DNA of 64,000 nucleotides from Tridacna crocea (GCA_943736015.1 OX031057.1:42246501-42310500); one strand, 5' to 3'. Positions 30,699-41,853 are shown, counted from the stretch's first letter. Translations and numbers: made by a program. Notes: generated by a model not told the origin, from the letters alone.

Positions 30699-30899
30699 AA
30701 TTGCCAGTAGTGGCGCCGTGATGTGGGTGGTTCAAAAGTTCGACCAGCTATAATTCAGAACGTATAACCTTAGATTTAGGTGGCTGACTCTCTACCCCGC
30801 TCGTCACAACTCGGCCGATTCCGTACCTACATCTACCCTCGTCCGTATTACGGTCCTTTCCACTTCAACTGAGAATTACGTGGTTCTGTATATATATAT

Positions 30900-30990
30900 A
30901 GTGCTCCACTGACAGTCGTTTAGCAACGACGCAAACAACCTCGATGAAGTTATTCACATCTGTCTATTTGTCAGTGAAAAATTCAATCGG
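30900..30990 (+). repeat. short dispersed repeat, second copy
   Basis: ACGCAAACAACCTCGATGAA, GTTATTCACATCTGTC and GTCAGTGAAAAATTC match 11810-11866. The two share the same open frame. Nothing else is recognised in 30699-31159. Confidence 0.35.
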
Positions 30991-31159
30991 AATTGATAAA
31001 GCACGCTAAAACTGAATGTATGAACTGTTTGTCAACTGAAATATGGTTAGAAAGATGTTGATAGAAAATTGAAACTCAAGTTTTCCTTTGTAAGAGGAGC
31101 ATTAAAATTTTCTGAGCGGTAAACCGGTGTATTTTCGGGCGATGAATGTATCAATTTGC

Positions 31160-31625
31160 TACATATCATTATTTCATGCTTTCCGGTAGGATATCGAGAA
31201 ATAGAAGTGAAAATATCTTTCGATCTTACACTAGTACCGCCAGTGAAAATACCGATTTTCACGCTCTTGTTGCCTAGGTAAATTGCGCATGCCTCACAAC
31301 CAGATGGGAAATATGACGTCATATACCTTACATTTCTTGCGCTTGACGTAATATCGTTGCTATGCGGGAGGGGTACGCCACGGGTAATAACGGAAAAGAA
31401 CTGTACTAGATTTTAATAAAGCTCCTCCCAGAAAGGGTTAAAAGCATGAAATAAATAGAATATTTGTTTTTTTCGGTGAAAGATCGAAATTTATTTCATC
31501 TCGTGAACACCATCGGTAATATTTTCACATGTGGCGCAGCCACACGTGAAAATATTACCGATGGTGTTCACGAGATGAAATAAATTTCGATCTTTCACCG
31601 AAAAAAATAAACATCCTCTATATCC
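31160..31625 (+). mobile_element. family E foldback element
   Basis: It starts TTATTTCATGCTTTCCGGTA. The right third is a hairpin of about 140 bp (31467-31607): TTTCGGTGAAAGATCG to ATTTTCAC pairs almost perfectly with its inverse around GTGGCGCAGCCAC. It contains a TGACGTCA site at 31314-31321. It is the single-copy version of the array at 51893-52790. Confidence 0.8.
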
Positions 31626-32210
31626 TCCAGTAACAGCCAAGGGATATGATGACTCCCATCACACGAGGTATGCCGAATGTCTCTACCCCTAAGCCACTGT
31701 CATCTACATGGACGATGAAAGTGAAAATCAAATCTCACAGGAGATACTGTCTAACCTTAGAACAGGGTCCTGTAGTTTCTGAGAAGTTCTGCCCCGACAG
31801 GCCTGAACTGAAATTGGATGAAATACCCATTTCATAGATTATAATGGTAATGATTGATAAATCTGTAACGAGAAAAATGGCATGCCTTCTGTTTGATTGA
31901 TCGACGGAATGGACCATTGAAATTGCGATGATTACATGGCCTCTTACGGTCTTGAATTACGAAAGGAATCCAATTTACCACACGGCATACTCTTTATATT
32001 TGCACGAAATGTTTTATAGCAACCTTCTTATTTTGAGATAGCTTTAGAAATGAAAAATATACAAGAAAATATTGATGCATAACATCGTTGGCGCCGCAAA
32101 TCAGTTGCTTCTGAAATAGCGAACATTACAGCGGGTTAATTTTTTACGCCAAGGGCATTACATGAACAAAGTTCGTACAGGTCTGCATGGTGATGCTACA
32201 TCTAAAATAT
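31626..32210. other. no recognised feature
   Basis: Two opposite-strand ORFs of 60-63 codons overlap and neither resembles a protein family. No repeat boundary is seen. Confidence 0.3.
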
Positions 32211-32440
32211 TTAACCCTTTCCCAAACGACAAACTTTTGGACTAGACCAAATTGAAAGCATTTGTAGACGACAATTCAGCTCTTGCTGAAAAGATTATTT
32301 CTGTCTATGATAGGGTAGAAAACATTGTGGGAAAAGGAGAAAATGCTGGTTATCAGCATTTTCTCCTTTTCCCACAATGTTTTCAAAAGGCTACTTTTCC
32401 AGACCCGTAAAAAACCAGGGATTGTTTGGGAAAGGGTTAA
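32211..32440 (-). mobile_element. family A MITE, near-perfect copy
   Basis: TTAACCCTTTCCCAAACGAC left and GTTTGGGAAAGGGTTAA right, TTAA at both ends. The core has 33-bp arms with a single mismatch at the centre (CTGGTTATCAGC). Confidence 0.92.
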
Positions 32441-32512
32441 ACACTGGGCCACCTGCTTTTGGACAAACATATTTTTAATCCCGAGTATTAACAGTCAGGA
32501 ATCAATTTAAAC

Positions 32513-32615
32513 ACAATGTGGAAGACGGAGAAAATCAGTGTAACCAAATATGAATTGTCGTTTAAAAATGCTCTCAAAAGTCTAAAATTATGTTGTTTGG
32601 TAAAGGGTTTAAGTC
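32513..32615 (-). mobile_element. family A remnant
   Basis: ACAATGTGGAAGACGGAGAA, ATCAGTGTAACC and GTTGTTTGGTAAAGGGTTTA survive with the second core arm lost. It lies just right of an intact copy. Confidence 0.45.
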
Positions 32616-32869
32616 TCGGAGAGAGTCGTAGTTTTGCAAGATGATTTATGAAGAACACAGCGAAAATGCCGTGAAATGAATTGAGAAGTCCTAAACAAAT
32701 TTTCAAATGCAAATTAAAACTTAAGAAAGAAAGAACCAATAATGGTAAGACACAGTCATAGCCATTCTTCGGCGAAATTTAACAGAATTTCAATTGGGAC
32801 TTTGTTCAAAAGCAATTGTCATTCGACCAACAACACAATTTTTTTTTAAACTATGTTCCAAATTACGAA

Positions 32870-33030
32870 ATTGATTTCGAAGACTGGGAATGAAATGGCC
32901 TAAGTGGGTGCGAAATGATCCAATTGAGTAAACGAAATGAACAAAATTAAAAGTAAGGGTGGGTACGAAATGACCAAAATTGTACGAAAAAACCTAGGTA
33001 CGAAATGACTTAGTTACGAAATGACTGGCA
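32870..33030. repeat. degenerate TACGAAATGAC short tandem repeat
   Basis: The word TACGAAATGAC or close variants (TGCGAAATGATCC, AACGAAATGAAC, GGTACGAAATGACC, TTACGAAATGACTGG) recurs at 15-40 bp spacing. It may be an old satellite. Confidence 0.6.
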
Positions 33031-33162
33031 GCCGAGTAAACAATATGGCTGACTCTGTAGGTACTTTTCAAAAGCGAATAGATAAGTGCCGCCGCCAATA
33101 TGGCACCACAGTGAAAAAGAGCGTGCTCGAGGACTTTTTGTAAATAGCGTTGATAAAGACCT

Positions 33163-33302
33163 GGGCCCGTATTCACCAACCATTCTTGAGAATATTCTTA
33201 TCTTATGTTCCACGGTTTTCTAAATTTATAAGTAATACAAATTCTGATTGGCTAAACTAAATGACAAAGAACGTTCTTAAGAATGGTTGGTGAATACGGG
33301 CC
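33163..33302. mobile_element. family D MITE, internally deleted
   Basis: GGGCCCGTATTCACCAACC left and GGTTGGTGAATACGGGCC right are perfect inverted ends. The right arm retains GTTCTTAAGAATGG with its TTAA. The inner arms are cut to one copy of TTCTGATTGGCTAAAC. Confidence 0.85.
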
Positions 33303-33424
33303 AAGACTTCATAGAATATGCATTCAGATATTTGATCTAGACTATCCGATCGGGAAAAAAACAATAGATCAATAAATAAATAGATAAACAGGTAGATTGA
33401 TAAATAAATGAGCCCTACTCTGGC

Positions 33425-33640
33425 AAAAATAGGCTTAATGCACGTCATGTATGATGTATTATACCAAGTATGACATCACATAATAAAGGACCAATAAAAT
33501 CTATTTTCTCATACAACCGACTTTATAAAAAGGTTGAACTATCCTTTGACAATTTGAAAATAGCAAAAAAGTTTGGTCCATGTCAACTTGTGCGGACTGC
33601 GCAGGCTGCTATGGGTCGATAATTTTCGCAAATGCATTTA
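33425..33640. repeat. family M copy
   Basis: AGGCTTAATGCACGTCATG, 'accaagtatgacatcaca', 'acaaccgactttataaaaag', 'tcctttgaca' and hairpin GGTCCATGTCAACTTGTGCG with GCGCAGGCTGCTATGGG. This is the longer version of the family. Confidence 0.55.
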
Positions 33641-33761
33641 GCCCACTTTATCACAGAGGATTTTGGTCAATCCATGGTATTATGTAGCGTACAATCTTGC
33701 GAACTAAGTCCGTAACAAAGAAACAAATGAATATGTGCATAGCTGAAATACAAACCGCCTC

Positions 33762-33860
33762 TGGCGGGATTCGAACCCAGGACAGGTAAATTAAATATCC
33801 TCGTTTTTCGAGGTTTGAAAGACCAACACCATAACTGAGCAAAAGAGATATCTCTCTAAC
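33762..33860 (-). other. tRNA-like sequence, probably tRNA-derived repeat
   Basis: Minus strand: GCTCAGTTATGGTGTTGG (A-box region), a short extra helix CTCGAAAAACGAG, then CTGGGTTCGAATCCCGCC, which is a perfect B box, then AGAGGCGG. The acceptor stem does not pair with the 5' side as a functional tRNA would. A tRNA-derived SINE or pseudogene is more likely than a live gene. Confidence 0.45.
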
Positions 33861-33934
33861 GCAGTTGTTAGGTATTGTATTTAAATCGGGACGAAGCATA
33901 GATGCATGAAAGAGAGGTCTCCAGTAACAACAAT

Positions 33935-33985
33935 GTCTATCAAGGATCTGGCTGCACCTTCTGTGCAGTCTTATCTTCATCTTTG
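33935..33985. repeat. family B core, diverged
   Basis: AAGGATCTGGCTGCACC and GTGCAGTCTTATCTTCATC make a weak version of the family B hairpin. Confidence 0.35.
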
Positions 33986-34049
33986 CTATCTGCTGAAGGT
34001 ATTAAGATCACCAATGGCAATGAATGAGTTGAAAACTCCTATCTTGTGT

Positions 34050-34215
34050 GGACTCCTTCGTGGCTCAATGATAAAGTATCGGACTCAACATTTGAAGGCT
34101 CTGGGTTCCAGCTTCACTGGAAGCATCGTATGTTTCATGGAAGTGACCTTCGGAAGACATTTCAGAATCCTAGACTGGTCACGGCTGGTGTTAAACCCGC
34201 AACCTAAAGGAATAA
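34050..34215 (+). other. tRNA-like repeat, degenerate
   Basis: GTGGCTCAATGATAAAGT then GGCTCTGGGTTCCAGCTTC keep A-box and B-box like spacing. The following AACCCGCAACCTAAAGG resembles the opposite end of such repeats. It has no coding content. Confidence 0.3.
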
Positions 34216-35480
34216 GCGAGCTGTCGCCGTGACATGGCTGAAACAATGTTGAAAGAGACTTGAAACACTGCATAATCAATAAATTCTTCGAAAACACTCG
34301 AGCCAATAAACTGTCTTTGTCTGAAGAAATCGTAATAACGGTCTGGAAGACATGTTAAAGTCGGATAAGCACCGTTAATCCGCTATAATTGAAAAGCATA
34401 GCTTCTAGGAAGCGAATGCTGTCTCCGATTGGGTCTAAATTGCCAGATTTGTCATTGTCATTTACAGAGATGTGAGAAATCCCAGGACACTGTATCGCCT
34501 AGTCCGAACACATTCTCGGAAACGATTTTGTTGACACTAATGAAAAGTCGCGTACCCGAGGGCCCTTTTTGTCTTTTCATATATGTTCTTCATGTAGTTT
34601 GCTATCATTGCTATTTGCTATTTGACGCCTTATCAAAACAATGTCGAGCTTTCATGGGTGTATACAAAAAGGTCGTTTGATAACGTTGTAGGAAAAAAGA
34701 TCCAAAATATTTTGAATCATTTCAAGGAAAAATATCATTGAAGCTACATAGAATTTGTTCCCTGAAAATGATTTCAACTTGGATGAATCTTAAGTTTTGT
34801 AGTCTTGCAACATTATTTTAGTTATATCACTACGGCCAAGGCATCTACTCAAGCTTTCCTTGCACTTCTTTTTACCAGTAATTCGCTCAGTGTTCTTTCC
34901 AAGATACTAGTTGCTTATCGACATAACCGTCGTCGAACCAATTGTTTAGTGATGAGAGAAAAATAAATGCTTTCCGCAATGGCTATGGTCACTCTTTGAA
35001 GTTCTGTACGCTACCGACAGAGCTACCGGTGTTTTCTTTCTTTTGGCTTTGTGGCCGTCTAAGGTATTGCTGGAAAAAAAAAACGTTGAGCATCATAACA
35101 TGAAATCAAACACCAGAGAGTGTACTAAACGCATGAAAGTCAATATATCTCAATACATCTCATAAATGCTTACTGAAAATGTTCTTTATGTGAAGTGTTT
35201 CACGGTGGAAAATATCCGACACCAAGTGGATACCGGATAGTGAAAGTCATTTACTCTCTGTCAGGCGACAAAACATTATTAACGTCGTCTATATTCGGAG
35301 ACTACATGTAAGTTTTGTCGGTCTTAAATAAAGAGAATACAAGAAGTTTGTAAACGAAAAGGATAAATAACATTCGTGTGAAAAAGAGGCCAATTCTACC
35401 CAAAACAACTACATTTATGTCAATTTTCGGAAAAAGTTTTCGATAATTAATAGTCATGGTTCTATAAGATGGTAGCGCGT
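34216..35480. other. no recognised gene
   Basis: A worn family A remnant lies at about 34665-34810 (GTTGTAGGAAAAAAG; GATTTCAACTTGGATGAATC). The rest carries one 83-codon ORF without motifs (34429-34680). Confidence 0.3.
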
Positions 35481-35710
35481 GATGAATGGTCTTAGTGAAG
35501 TGCCGTCGGAAACCAGAAAGATTGAGAACTGGTGACGTAATATGTCGTCAGTCAGTGCTCCTTCATAATATAGACCCGGGTTTAGGTAATATCGAATCTC
35601 ATTTAGTCAGAATATGACAACGCAGTTATATAGAAGACAGATTTACCTGCGTCCTGCGATGATGTGTTTTTCCAACAATGTTCACAAAAGTCTTTGTCCT
35701 TATGGTATGG
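35481..35710 (+). repeat. block P, copy 1 of a local duplication
   Basis: 'agtgaagtgccgtcggaaac', 'gattgagaactggtgacgta', 'atatagacccgggttta', 'cctgcgatgatgtgttt' and 'tctttgtccttatgg' match 37618-38015 in order, at roughly 75-80% by eye. Confidence 0.6.
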
Positions 35711-35712
35711 GT

Positions 35713-35944
35713 TTAACCCTTTACTAAACAATTATTCCTGGTCTTTACGAGTCTGAGATAGAAGCCATATGAAAACATTCTGGGAAAAGAAGAAAATGCT
35801 GGTAACCGGCATTTTCTCCTTTTCCCACAATGTTTTCTGCCCTGCTGGACACAAATTTTTATATTTGAATTATGTTTATTTTGTCGTCTGCAATTGCTTT
35901 GATTTTAGACCAGTCTAAAATTTTGTCGTTTGGTAAAGAGTTAA
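35713..35944 (+). mobile_element. family A MITE, full length
   Basis: TTAACCCTTTACTAAACAAT left and GGTAAAGAGTTAA right, TTAA both ends. Core centre CTGGTAACCGGC has one mismatch and the arms carry a few unpaired changes (CATTCTGGGAAAAGAAG). Confidence 0.88.
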
Positions 35945-35947
35945 ATG

Positions 35948-36190
35948 AAATGTCTTCGGAAAGAAGATAGAATGAGATTCGGGAACGTTATATTTCGTTA
36001 ATCTATATTATTGTAACGTGATAACATAGTTTCGGGTTTAAGTAATATCAAACTTCATTCAGGCAGTTCTAACATGATGTCGCGGTTCTATCGTCACGTT
36101 ACTTCGAAAACCTCGAAACTACAGCTTGTTACAAACTGTGGTTACGAGGTTTTCGAAGTAAACTGACGATACAGGTTGCTGCGATCATGT
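35948..36190 (+). repeat. block P, third copy, with inverted repeat
   Basis: 'aatgtcttcggaaagaag', 'gtttcgggtttaagtaatat' and 'aacttcattcaggcag' repeat block P. Within it 36091-36172 is an inverted repeat (CGTTACTTCGAAAACCTCG with CGAGGTTTTCGAAGTAAACT, in part) around an ACAGCTTGTTACAAACTGT loop region; the palindrome seems inserted into the block. Confidence 0.55.
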
Positions 36191-36639
36191 TTTTTGATGT
36201 ATTTATTTACCATTATCCCGCTGAATTTAAAGAAAATGAAACTTCCAAATGAGCTTTATTGTACTACTTTAACCGAGCAACTGTTTCCATCTTTTCCTTC
36301 TGAGAATTATCATTAATTTTACAAATCTAAAACCACTATATTCTCATTAGAAAGGGAGATAACAATTACCTCCCTTTTCAGAAAACTAACATTTAAGTAT
36401 CAACAGATACTTTCAATACAGGTATATCTAAGGAACTTCTGGTCGGTTAGAAGTGTGCAAAAATATTTTGCCTATATAAATCAATTAATGAGATTTTCTA
36501 TTCTATTTAGCACTAGAACCGTTAGGATGGTAATACCTTAATTTACGAATATTTACGAATATTCTATGAACGGTTTCCAACTTGTCTTCTCGGCCGACGC
36601 TTAAGGTGTTTAATTTTATTGTTTTGTTAAAAAAAAAGA

Positions 36640-36940
36640 ATTATTGGAAGAACTTTGACAAAGGCATTATACATCAAGAAAGCGAATCAAACATAAGCAG
36701 ACGAAATACGCCAATAAATGTAAGGAAAAAATCCAAAAAATCTTTAAGAGCATAAAAACGAGTTCGGGAAGATTTTGGCATTAAACATCAAGAAATCGAA
36801 TCAAACATTAGCAGACGGATAGATAACAAAAAAAAAATCACAATATCTTAAGGAGCATAAAACGGGCTCCGCGAAGATTCCATACTGGGAAATAAGTCTG
36901 GCATCACGTGACTATTAGACTTCAGAACAAGAGAAAGCAA
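36640..36940 (+). repeat. block Q, copy 1 (two 114-bp units)
   Basis: Units start at 36664 and 36778 (GCATTATACATCAAGAAAGC; GCATTAAACATCAAGAAATC) and share 'aatcaaacat', 'gcagacg' and 'gagcataaaa'. The same block ending 'ttcagaacaagagaaagc' recurs at 38150-38344. From 36191 to 36639 nothing is recognised apart from a small inverted repeat GGGAGATAAC/GTTACCTCCC-like at 36356. Confidence 0.6.
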
Positions 36941-37144
36941 TTAACTCTCTGACAGACAACAAAATTTTAGACTCGTCGATATATAAAGCATTTGCAGACG
37001 ACAAGGTAAACACGACTCATATAATGGATTTGTCTCTGAGAATGGGCATGGGACAAAGGAAAAGGTGCTAGTTATGAGGCATTATTCTTGTCTTTTTTCC
37101 CATATGTTCTCAAAAATATTCGTTCTTATAACAGGGGTACAACC
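36941..37144 (-). mobile_element. family A MITE at the end of block Q
   Basis: TTAACTCTCTGACAGACAAC left, worn core (ATGGGACAAAGGAAAAGGTG). It sits at the same position relative to block Q as the copy at 38345, so the insertion predates the block duplication. From 37145 to 37617 no gene is recognised. Confidence 0.65.
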
Positions 37145-37617
37145 CACGTCATAGCATACGTCATCGGATACATGTTATATCCGCCATTTTCGTTTTAAAA
37201 AGTTACGTTTTTCAGCTTGTACATTATTGTTATTGAAGATCTGTCCAAACAAAGCAGTGCATATGGTAGCTGACAACTTTCTTCGTTAGTATACATTAAT
37301 ATTTTTCTCATAAGTTCGTAGATTTTGCAATTACCTCCCCACAATTTTTCAAGCCGGTGACACATGAGCGATCTAAAAATAGATGTCGTATTCAATGCCA
37401 TTAAGAATATTTGTGTTGAAGTGTTTAGAGCTACAACGTTGTTTCATGGCATTTTGATTTCACGAATAGGACAAATATTTTTACCGTCACCAGATGAAGT
37501 AGGTATTCTAAGTAAATTTTAGATACATGTATCTTTTTAAAGTAATTAATCTGCACTTTGCGCACAAATGGCGGCTAATCCGACACCTCTGCTATGACGT
37601 AGGTTGTCACCCTTGTA

Positions 37618-38015
37618 TAAAGGGTCTTTATGAAGTGTCGCTGGAAACAAGACAGATTGAGTACCAGTTACGTAATACGTCTTTCAACCGAATTGTTGTA
37701 TAATATATACCCGAGTTCAGAGTTGGTATTCAACAACCATTCTTAAGAACGTTCTTTGTCTTATTCTCCAGACTTCTCTACAATTGTAAGTAACACAACT
37801 TCTGATTGGCTAAACCATTCGGTTTAGCCAATCAGAAGTTGTGTTACTTATAAATATAGAAAACCTTGGGGAATAAGACCAAGAATGATTTCAAGAATGG
37901 TTGGTGAATACGGACCCAGATGATATGAAACTTCACTCAGGCAGGACATGATAATTATATAGTAACCTACGATGATGTCTTTCCTGCAACGTTTCAGAAA
38001 CCTTCGTCCTGTATG
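37618..38015 (+). repeat. block P, copy 2, split by family D
   Basis: 'aagggtctttatgaagtg', 'gattgagtaccagttacg' and 'atatatacccgagttc' lie left of the family D insert. 'gatatgaaacttcactcagg', 'cctacgatgatgtctttcc' and 'ccttcgtcctgtatgg' lie right of it. Confidence 0.6.
37724..37916. mobile_element. family D MITE, full length
   Basis: GGTATTCAACAACCATTCTT left and AAGAATGGTTGGTGAATACG right. The arms meet at GGCTAAACC/GGTTTAGCC with the shared AATCAGAAGTTGTGTTACTT. Inserted after the P block was duplicated, since copies 1 and 3 lack it. Confidence 0.85.
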
Positions 38016-38149
38016 GTCCTGAACTGTGTGTTTGATAGTGGGTTGTACTGGTTTTTATTGTTGCTTACCTGTATTTGACAAGAAAATTTCCCCCAGCTGT
38101 CTGTTAAACCGACGTCAAAGGTGATACATTTTTTTTTCATATGTTCTTC

Positions 38150-38344
38150 ATATTCTTCGGCAAGTACTGAAGAAATACAATTGAATCAGTTTCGAAATCA
38201 AATTAAACATTAGTGGACATGATACGCCAATAAAAATGCACAAACTATTTGAAAGAATGAAAACGGGCTTCACGTTTCCTCACTGGAAATAAAAATCTGG
38301 AACCATCCAGTACCGGTAATTAGTCCTCAGAACAAGATAAAGCT
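38150..38344 (+). repeat. block Q, copy 2
   Basis: 'atcaaattaaacattag', 'gatacgccaataaaaatg', 'gaaaacgggcttcac', 'ctcactggaaataa' and 'cctcagaacaagataaagc' follow block Q of 36640-36940 in order. Confidence 0.6.
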
Positions 38345-38475
38345 GCTAACTATTTGCAAGACCAAAATATTTAGACTTGTCTAAACTGAATGCATTTTCA
38401 GAGAATATAAAAAATATCGTGGGAAAAGGATAAAGTAGTACTGATCGGTAATTCTTTTTAGGTCAAAGTTGAAAG
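38345..38475 (-). mobile_element. family A remnant at the end of block Q
   Basis: CTAACTATTTGCAAGACC (terminus worn from TTAACT), AATATTTAGACTTGTCTAAA, in part, ATCGTGGGAAAAGGATAAAG, then decay. Same insertion point as 36941. Confidence 0.55.
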
Positions 38476-38611
38476 CTTTTTACCTTCGCCATTAGGATTA
38501 CTAAACTCTGCGTTGCAAGCACACCTGGATACGACACGCAAGGATGTCAATAACTCTGACACGCTCCTATGGTGGTATTGCCGTGACTTTGGTCGTGACG
38601 ACCCTTTTTAT

Positions 38612-38837
38612 TTAACATATTACTACACAATCCCTACTTTTGACGACCGTGAGAAAGAAACCTTTGGAAAACATTGTGGTAAAAGGAGAAAATGCTGGTA
38701 ACCAGCATTTTCTCCATTTCCAACAATGTTTTTTACCCTTCCAAAACCCAACTTCAGTTTTTCGGTCACTTTTATTTTGTCGCCTGCAAATGCTTTGGAT
38801 TTGGGCAAGCCTAAAATATTGTTTGGTAATGAATTTA
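38612..38837 (+). mobile_element. family A MITE, full length
   Basis: TTAACATATTACTACACAAT left, GTTTGGTAATGAATTTA right. The core is nearly perfect with centre CTGGTAACCAGC. It is of the CACAATCCCTACTTTTGA sub-lineage. Confidence 0.85.
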
Positions 38838-40336
38838 GGAATAGTCTGGGGGTTGCTCTGATATACATTGTGCTCCAAACTTGCTGTCAGAGTTATTCAC
38901 AATTTCGCATATTGTATGAAGATGTGTGCTTGCAATGCGGAAGTGCACATTTGGAGCATATCATAGAACAAAGATATAACAAAGACTGCTGGACATTTAT
39001 AACTGAAACTTGACGGACACATCAGGAATAGACTAATGTTCATTTGTACCAAATATGGTTGGATTGCAGAAAGGATTGTGAAATTTATTAACGATTCCAA
39101 TGCTGGCATTGTTTTCTTTGCGGGTAGGGGGAGGGTGGTCACCCTGTATATCTATCTCAAAAATGTGTTGTCTTTCAGGATAAGATTGTATTACCTATTC
39201 ATTACAAACACGTAGACAAAGATTCCGTGACTTACCTATATATTTTGAAAAATCAGACAGGATGTAACTATTCTGTCACAGAGAGCTATGATATATTGCA
39301 GTTACCAAACACATAACTCCCACGTCGCTGTACATTTAATCAGTTCAAAATTTAAACTAATGGAAGAAAAATGCATCGTTGTTTTCAAATTTCAGCTTGC
39401 TTAGGTCCAATTTAATCCAGCTAAATGTGTAGTCTGGTATTTGGTAATGAAGTCTGATCTTTGAGTTAAAATATTCAGTTTAAAGACAGCACATGAACAG
39501 ACATCTGTTTTTTGGAGTAGTGTGTAAATCAAAAAGAAATTGTTACATTTTGTACATAAAATACCGAACAAGGCTCTTCGCTATTAATTGTAACGTTAAG
39601 TGTGCTACAAATGTTCACGCCAGTGGACGTATTCACTGCTTGACTTCGGCATCAGATTTCTATTTTGTTCAGAACTCTTTCAAACACTAATTAGATATTT
39701 TGCCGTTAATAATCCTTTCTTTTTGCAATTTATTTATTAATTCTAGAAACCTTTTAAACAGTATGTTTAGATTTTATAAGTTTAGTTTGAATATAAAAAC
39801 TTTTTAAGCCCGCCTTCAGTTTTGTTGCCGTTGTTGTTTTGCTTAAAGATCATTTAACTTAATGTTCATTGGAAAAAAGAACTGAAAGGTAATTTGAAAT
39901 CAGTTAGAGGTCATATATCATTTTAAGCAACACAATATCTAATAAAATTCTTGGCAGGTCCAAAATTGCGCTAAAAATCGCTACAGTGTGATCTTGGTAT
40001 ACATTTAAAAAAAAAATACATAAACTTTTGCAGCCTGCACTAGTAATTTCATTATGGTACAGAACTACTTTGTTTGCCCTAATACTGAAACGAATCGTTT
40101 TTATTGGCATAGACAGCATAAACTTATACAGAAACATTTTATTGCATGAATAGATCTAAGGGTATCATCACAAGGTAACAACGAAATCCTCTATCTACAC
40201 AACTTTTCAATTTGTTCTATCGTATAGGAATATCGCATAGTGAGCTCAGATTTATTTTTCCCCCTAATGACGTCACATCCAATTATCTTGCTGATTTCTC
40301 GTACAATTTAGCCCAACGTGTTAGACCAATACTGAA
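38838..40336. other. 1.5-kb stretch without recognised gene
   Basis: ORFs of 65-95 codons occur on both strands (the longest begins inside the family A copy). None shows a domain or a convincing exon context. A lone weak family A arm occurs near 39395-39440. Confidence 0.3.
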
Positions 40337-40546
40337 TTAACTCTTTCACTGCCAAGCGCTATATAAACAGCTTTTACGAACGGTTCGAATCAAGATCAGA
40401 ATGTACAGAACATGCAGTCTGATCTTTGACTCACACCTTACGAGACCTGATGCTTTATCATGATCGAAATCACATTCAAGTGCTGTGAAAATCTACTTTA
40501 ATGATTTTTTAAAAAAATCGAATCTTGTTGGCAGCGAGAAGATTAA
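40337..40546. mobile_element. family B MITE, full length
   Basis: TTAACTCTTTCACTGCCAAG left and TTGGCAGCGAGAAGATTAA right: inverted ends and TTAA at both edges, 210 bp. The core ATCAAGATCAGAATGTACAG with ACATGCAGTCTGATCTTTGA is partly decayed. Confidence 0.8.
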
Positions 40547-40647
40547 AGAGAGGGGTTATTAATGATTTGCCTAAAGATAACATTTGCCAGCACCGAAGTA
40601 TCTAAGTGGCAACGTGATGTTTTTCCGCACAAAGACAATATTTCTAG

Positions 40648-40874
40648 TTAACTCAGTACCAAACGACAGCAATTTAGGCTTGTCTAAATCGAAAGCATTT
40701 CCAGACTACAAAATAAAAGTGACTGAAATTTTTAATTTGTTTGGTGAACGGTAGAAAACATTGTGGGAAAAGGAAAATATTCTGGTTACTAGCATTTTCT
40801 CCTGTTCCACAATGTTTTCCAAATGCTTCTTTCTCAGGGTCGTCAAAAGTAGGGATTATGTGGTAATGGGTTAA
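40648..40874 (-). mobile_element. family A MITE, full length
   Basis: TTAACTCAGTACCAAACGAC left and GGTAATGGGTTAA right, TTAA at both ends. The core has scattered unpaired changes (GGAAAATATTCTGG; CTCCTGTTCC). Confidence 0.85.
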
Positions 40875-41012
40875 GTAACCCTGTGTTCAAAACACACTTT
40901 TAGGTACTTTTGATAGCAACTGTTTACAAATTAAAGTAAAATTGGAACCAACGTACTGTCCTAACTTTTATTTTACTCGGAAATTTTAAGAATTTTACAG
41001 TATATTACAGCA

Positions 41013-41077
41013 GTGTTGGACCGAACTATGGGGTACAACCCCATAGTTCGGTCAACCCCATAGTTCGGTCCAACACA
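41013..41077. repeat. foldback of ACCGAACTATGGGGT units
   Basis: GTGTTGGACCGAACTATGGG runs into a GTACAA spacer and then two inverted units of CCCCATAGTTCGGTC, ending CCAACAC. The element is three copies of one 15-20 bp word, one in forward and two in reverse orientation, bounded by GTGTTGG/CCAACAC. Confidence 0.75.
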
Positions 41078-41471
41078 GCATCACTTAAACTGCTGATTAT
41101 TTTCATTATCGACATTAAAACAATAAAAGTTATTCAGTAGTTAAATCTATATAGTTTGTAAAGGACTGAAAAATTGTTTTTGTATAAAAAAAAAAAGTCA
41201 AAACTGTGTGAGTCATGCTTTTGCAATATCATCTCTTTGTGTTTTATTATACCACGCAAGGCATCATGTCATTCATAAAATCTTTTTTGTCTAACAATCA
41301 ACTCAATCATAAGGTAAATTAGTCCTTACAGCCTCAGAAAATTGATCATTAGAATTTCGTCAAAGAATACCACCATTTCGCCGTGCTATCTTTAAGTACA
41401 AAGAGCACGTGATTGGTCAAACTTGTTTTGAGAAAAGCGAACATTAATATATTATTTGAAGAACAAATGGC

Positions 41472-41803
41472 GTCATCTCCTCGTTAGATTGCATTCTTCA
41501 AATATAAATCTATCTAATTTGGGCATTTTAGATGCAGAACCGGACTACGTTTCTATGCGACAACAATTACTTTGAATTTCGAACTAAAATACACGCTTAC
41601 TCAATAAAACGCTTCCTGGTGCGATTCATTCAGCTATGATCAGCTAGCATATAACATTATGCACTAGCTGTTTATTAAAACAGCCCTAAAGCCTTGGGTT
41701 ATAGCTTAGGTTTAAGCCCTACTTTCCCCTAAAATATTGGATCGGCGATGCGTCATTGCAGACAGATCGAATCTTCGAACAAAATGGCAGTGCAGACAAC
41801 GGA
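41472..41803 (+). repeat. family F dispersed repeat, copy 3
   Basis: 'cctcgttagattgcattctt', 'ctatgcgacaacaattact', 'tcaataaaacgctt', 'gatgcgtcattgcagac' and 'atcgaatcttcgaa' match copies 1 and 2. It differs by an insert around 41645-41720 and by the ending 'aaatggcagtgcagacaac'. Confidence 0.65.
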
Positions 41804-41853
41804 ACAATTTAGCGTTTTCTCCTTTGAGGTCACAAAACGTTTTACATTTATAT

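Noticed and set aside
33762-33860. Functional tRNA gene on the minus strand
   Set aside because: The B box is perfect, but the acceptor stem does not pair and the anticodon stem is weak, so it is kept only as a tRNA-like repeat.
38726-39013. 95-codon ORF with several cysteines as a secreted peptide
   Set aside because: Its N-terminal third is family A arm sequence and no signal peptide precedes the cysteines.
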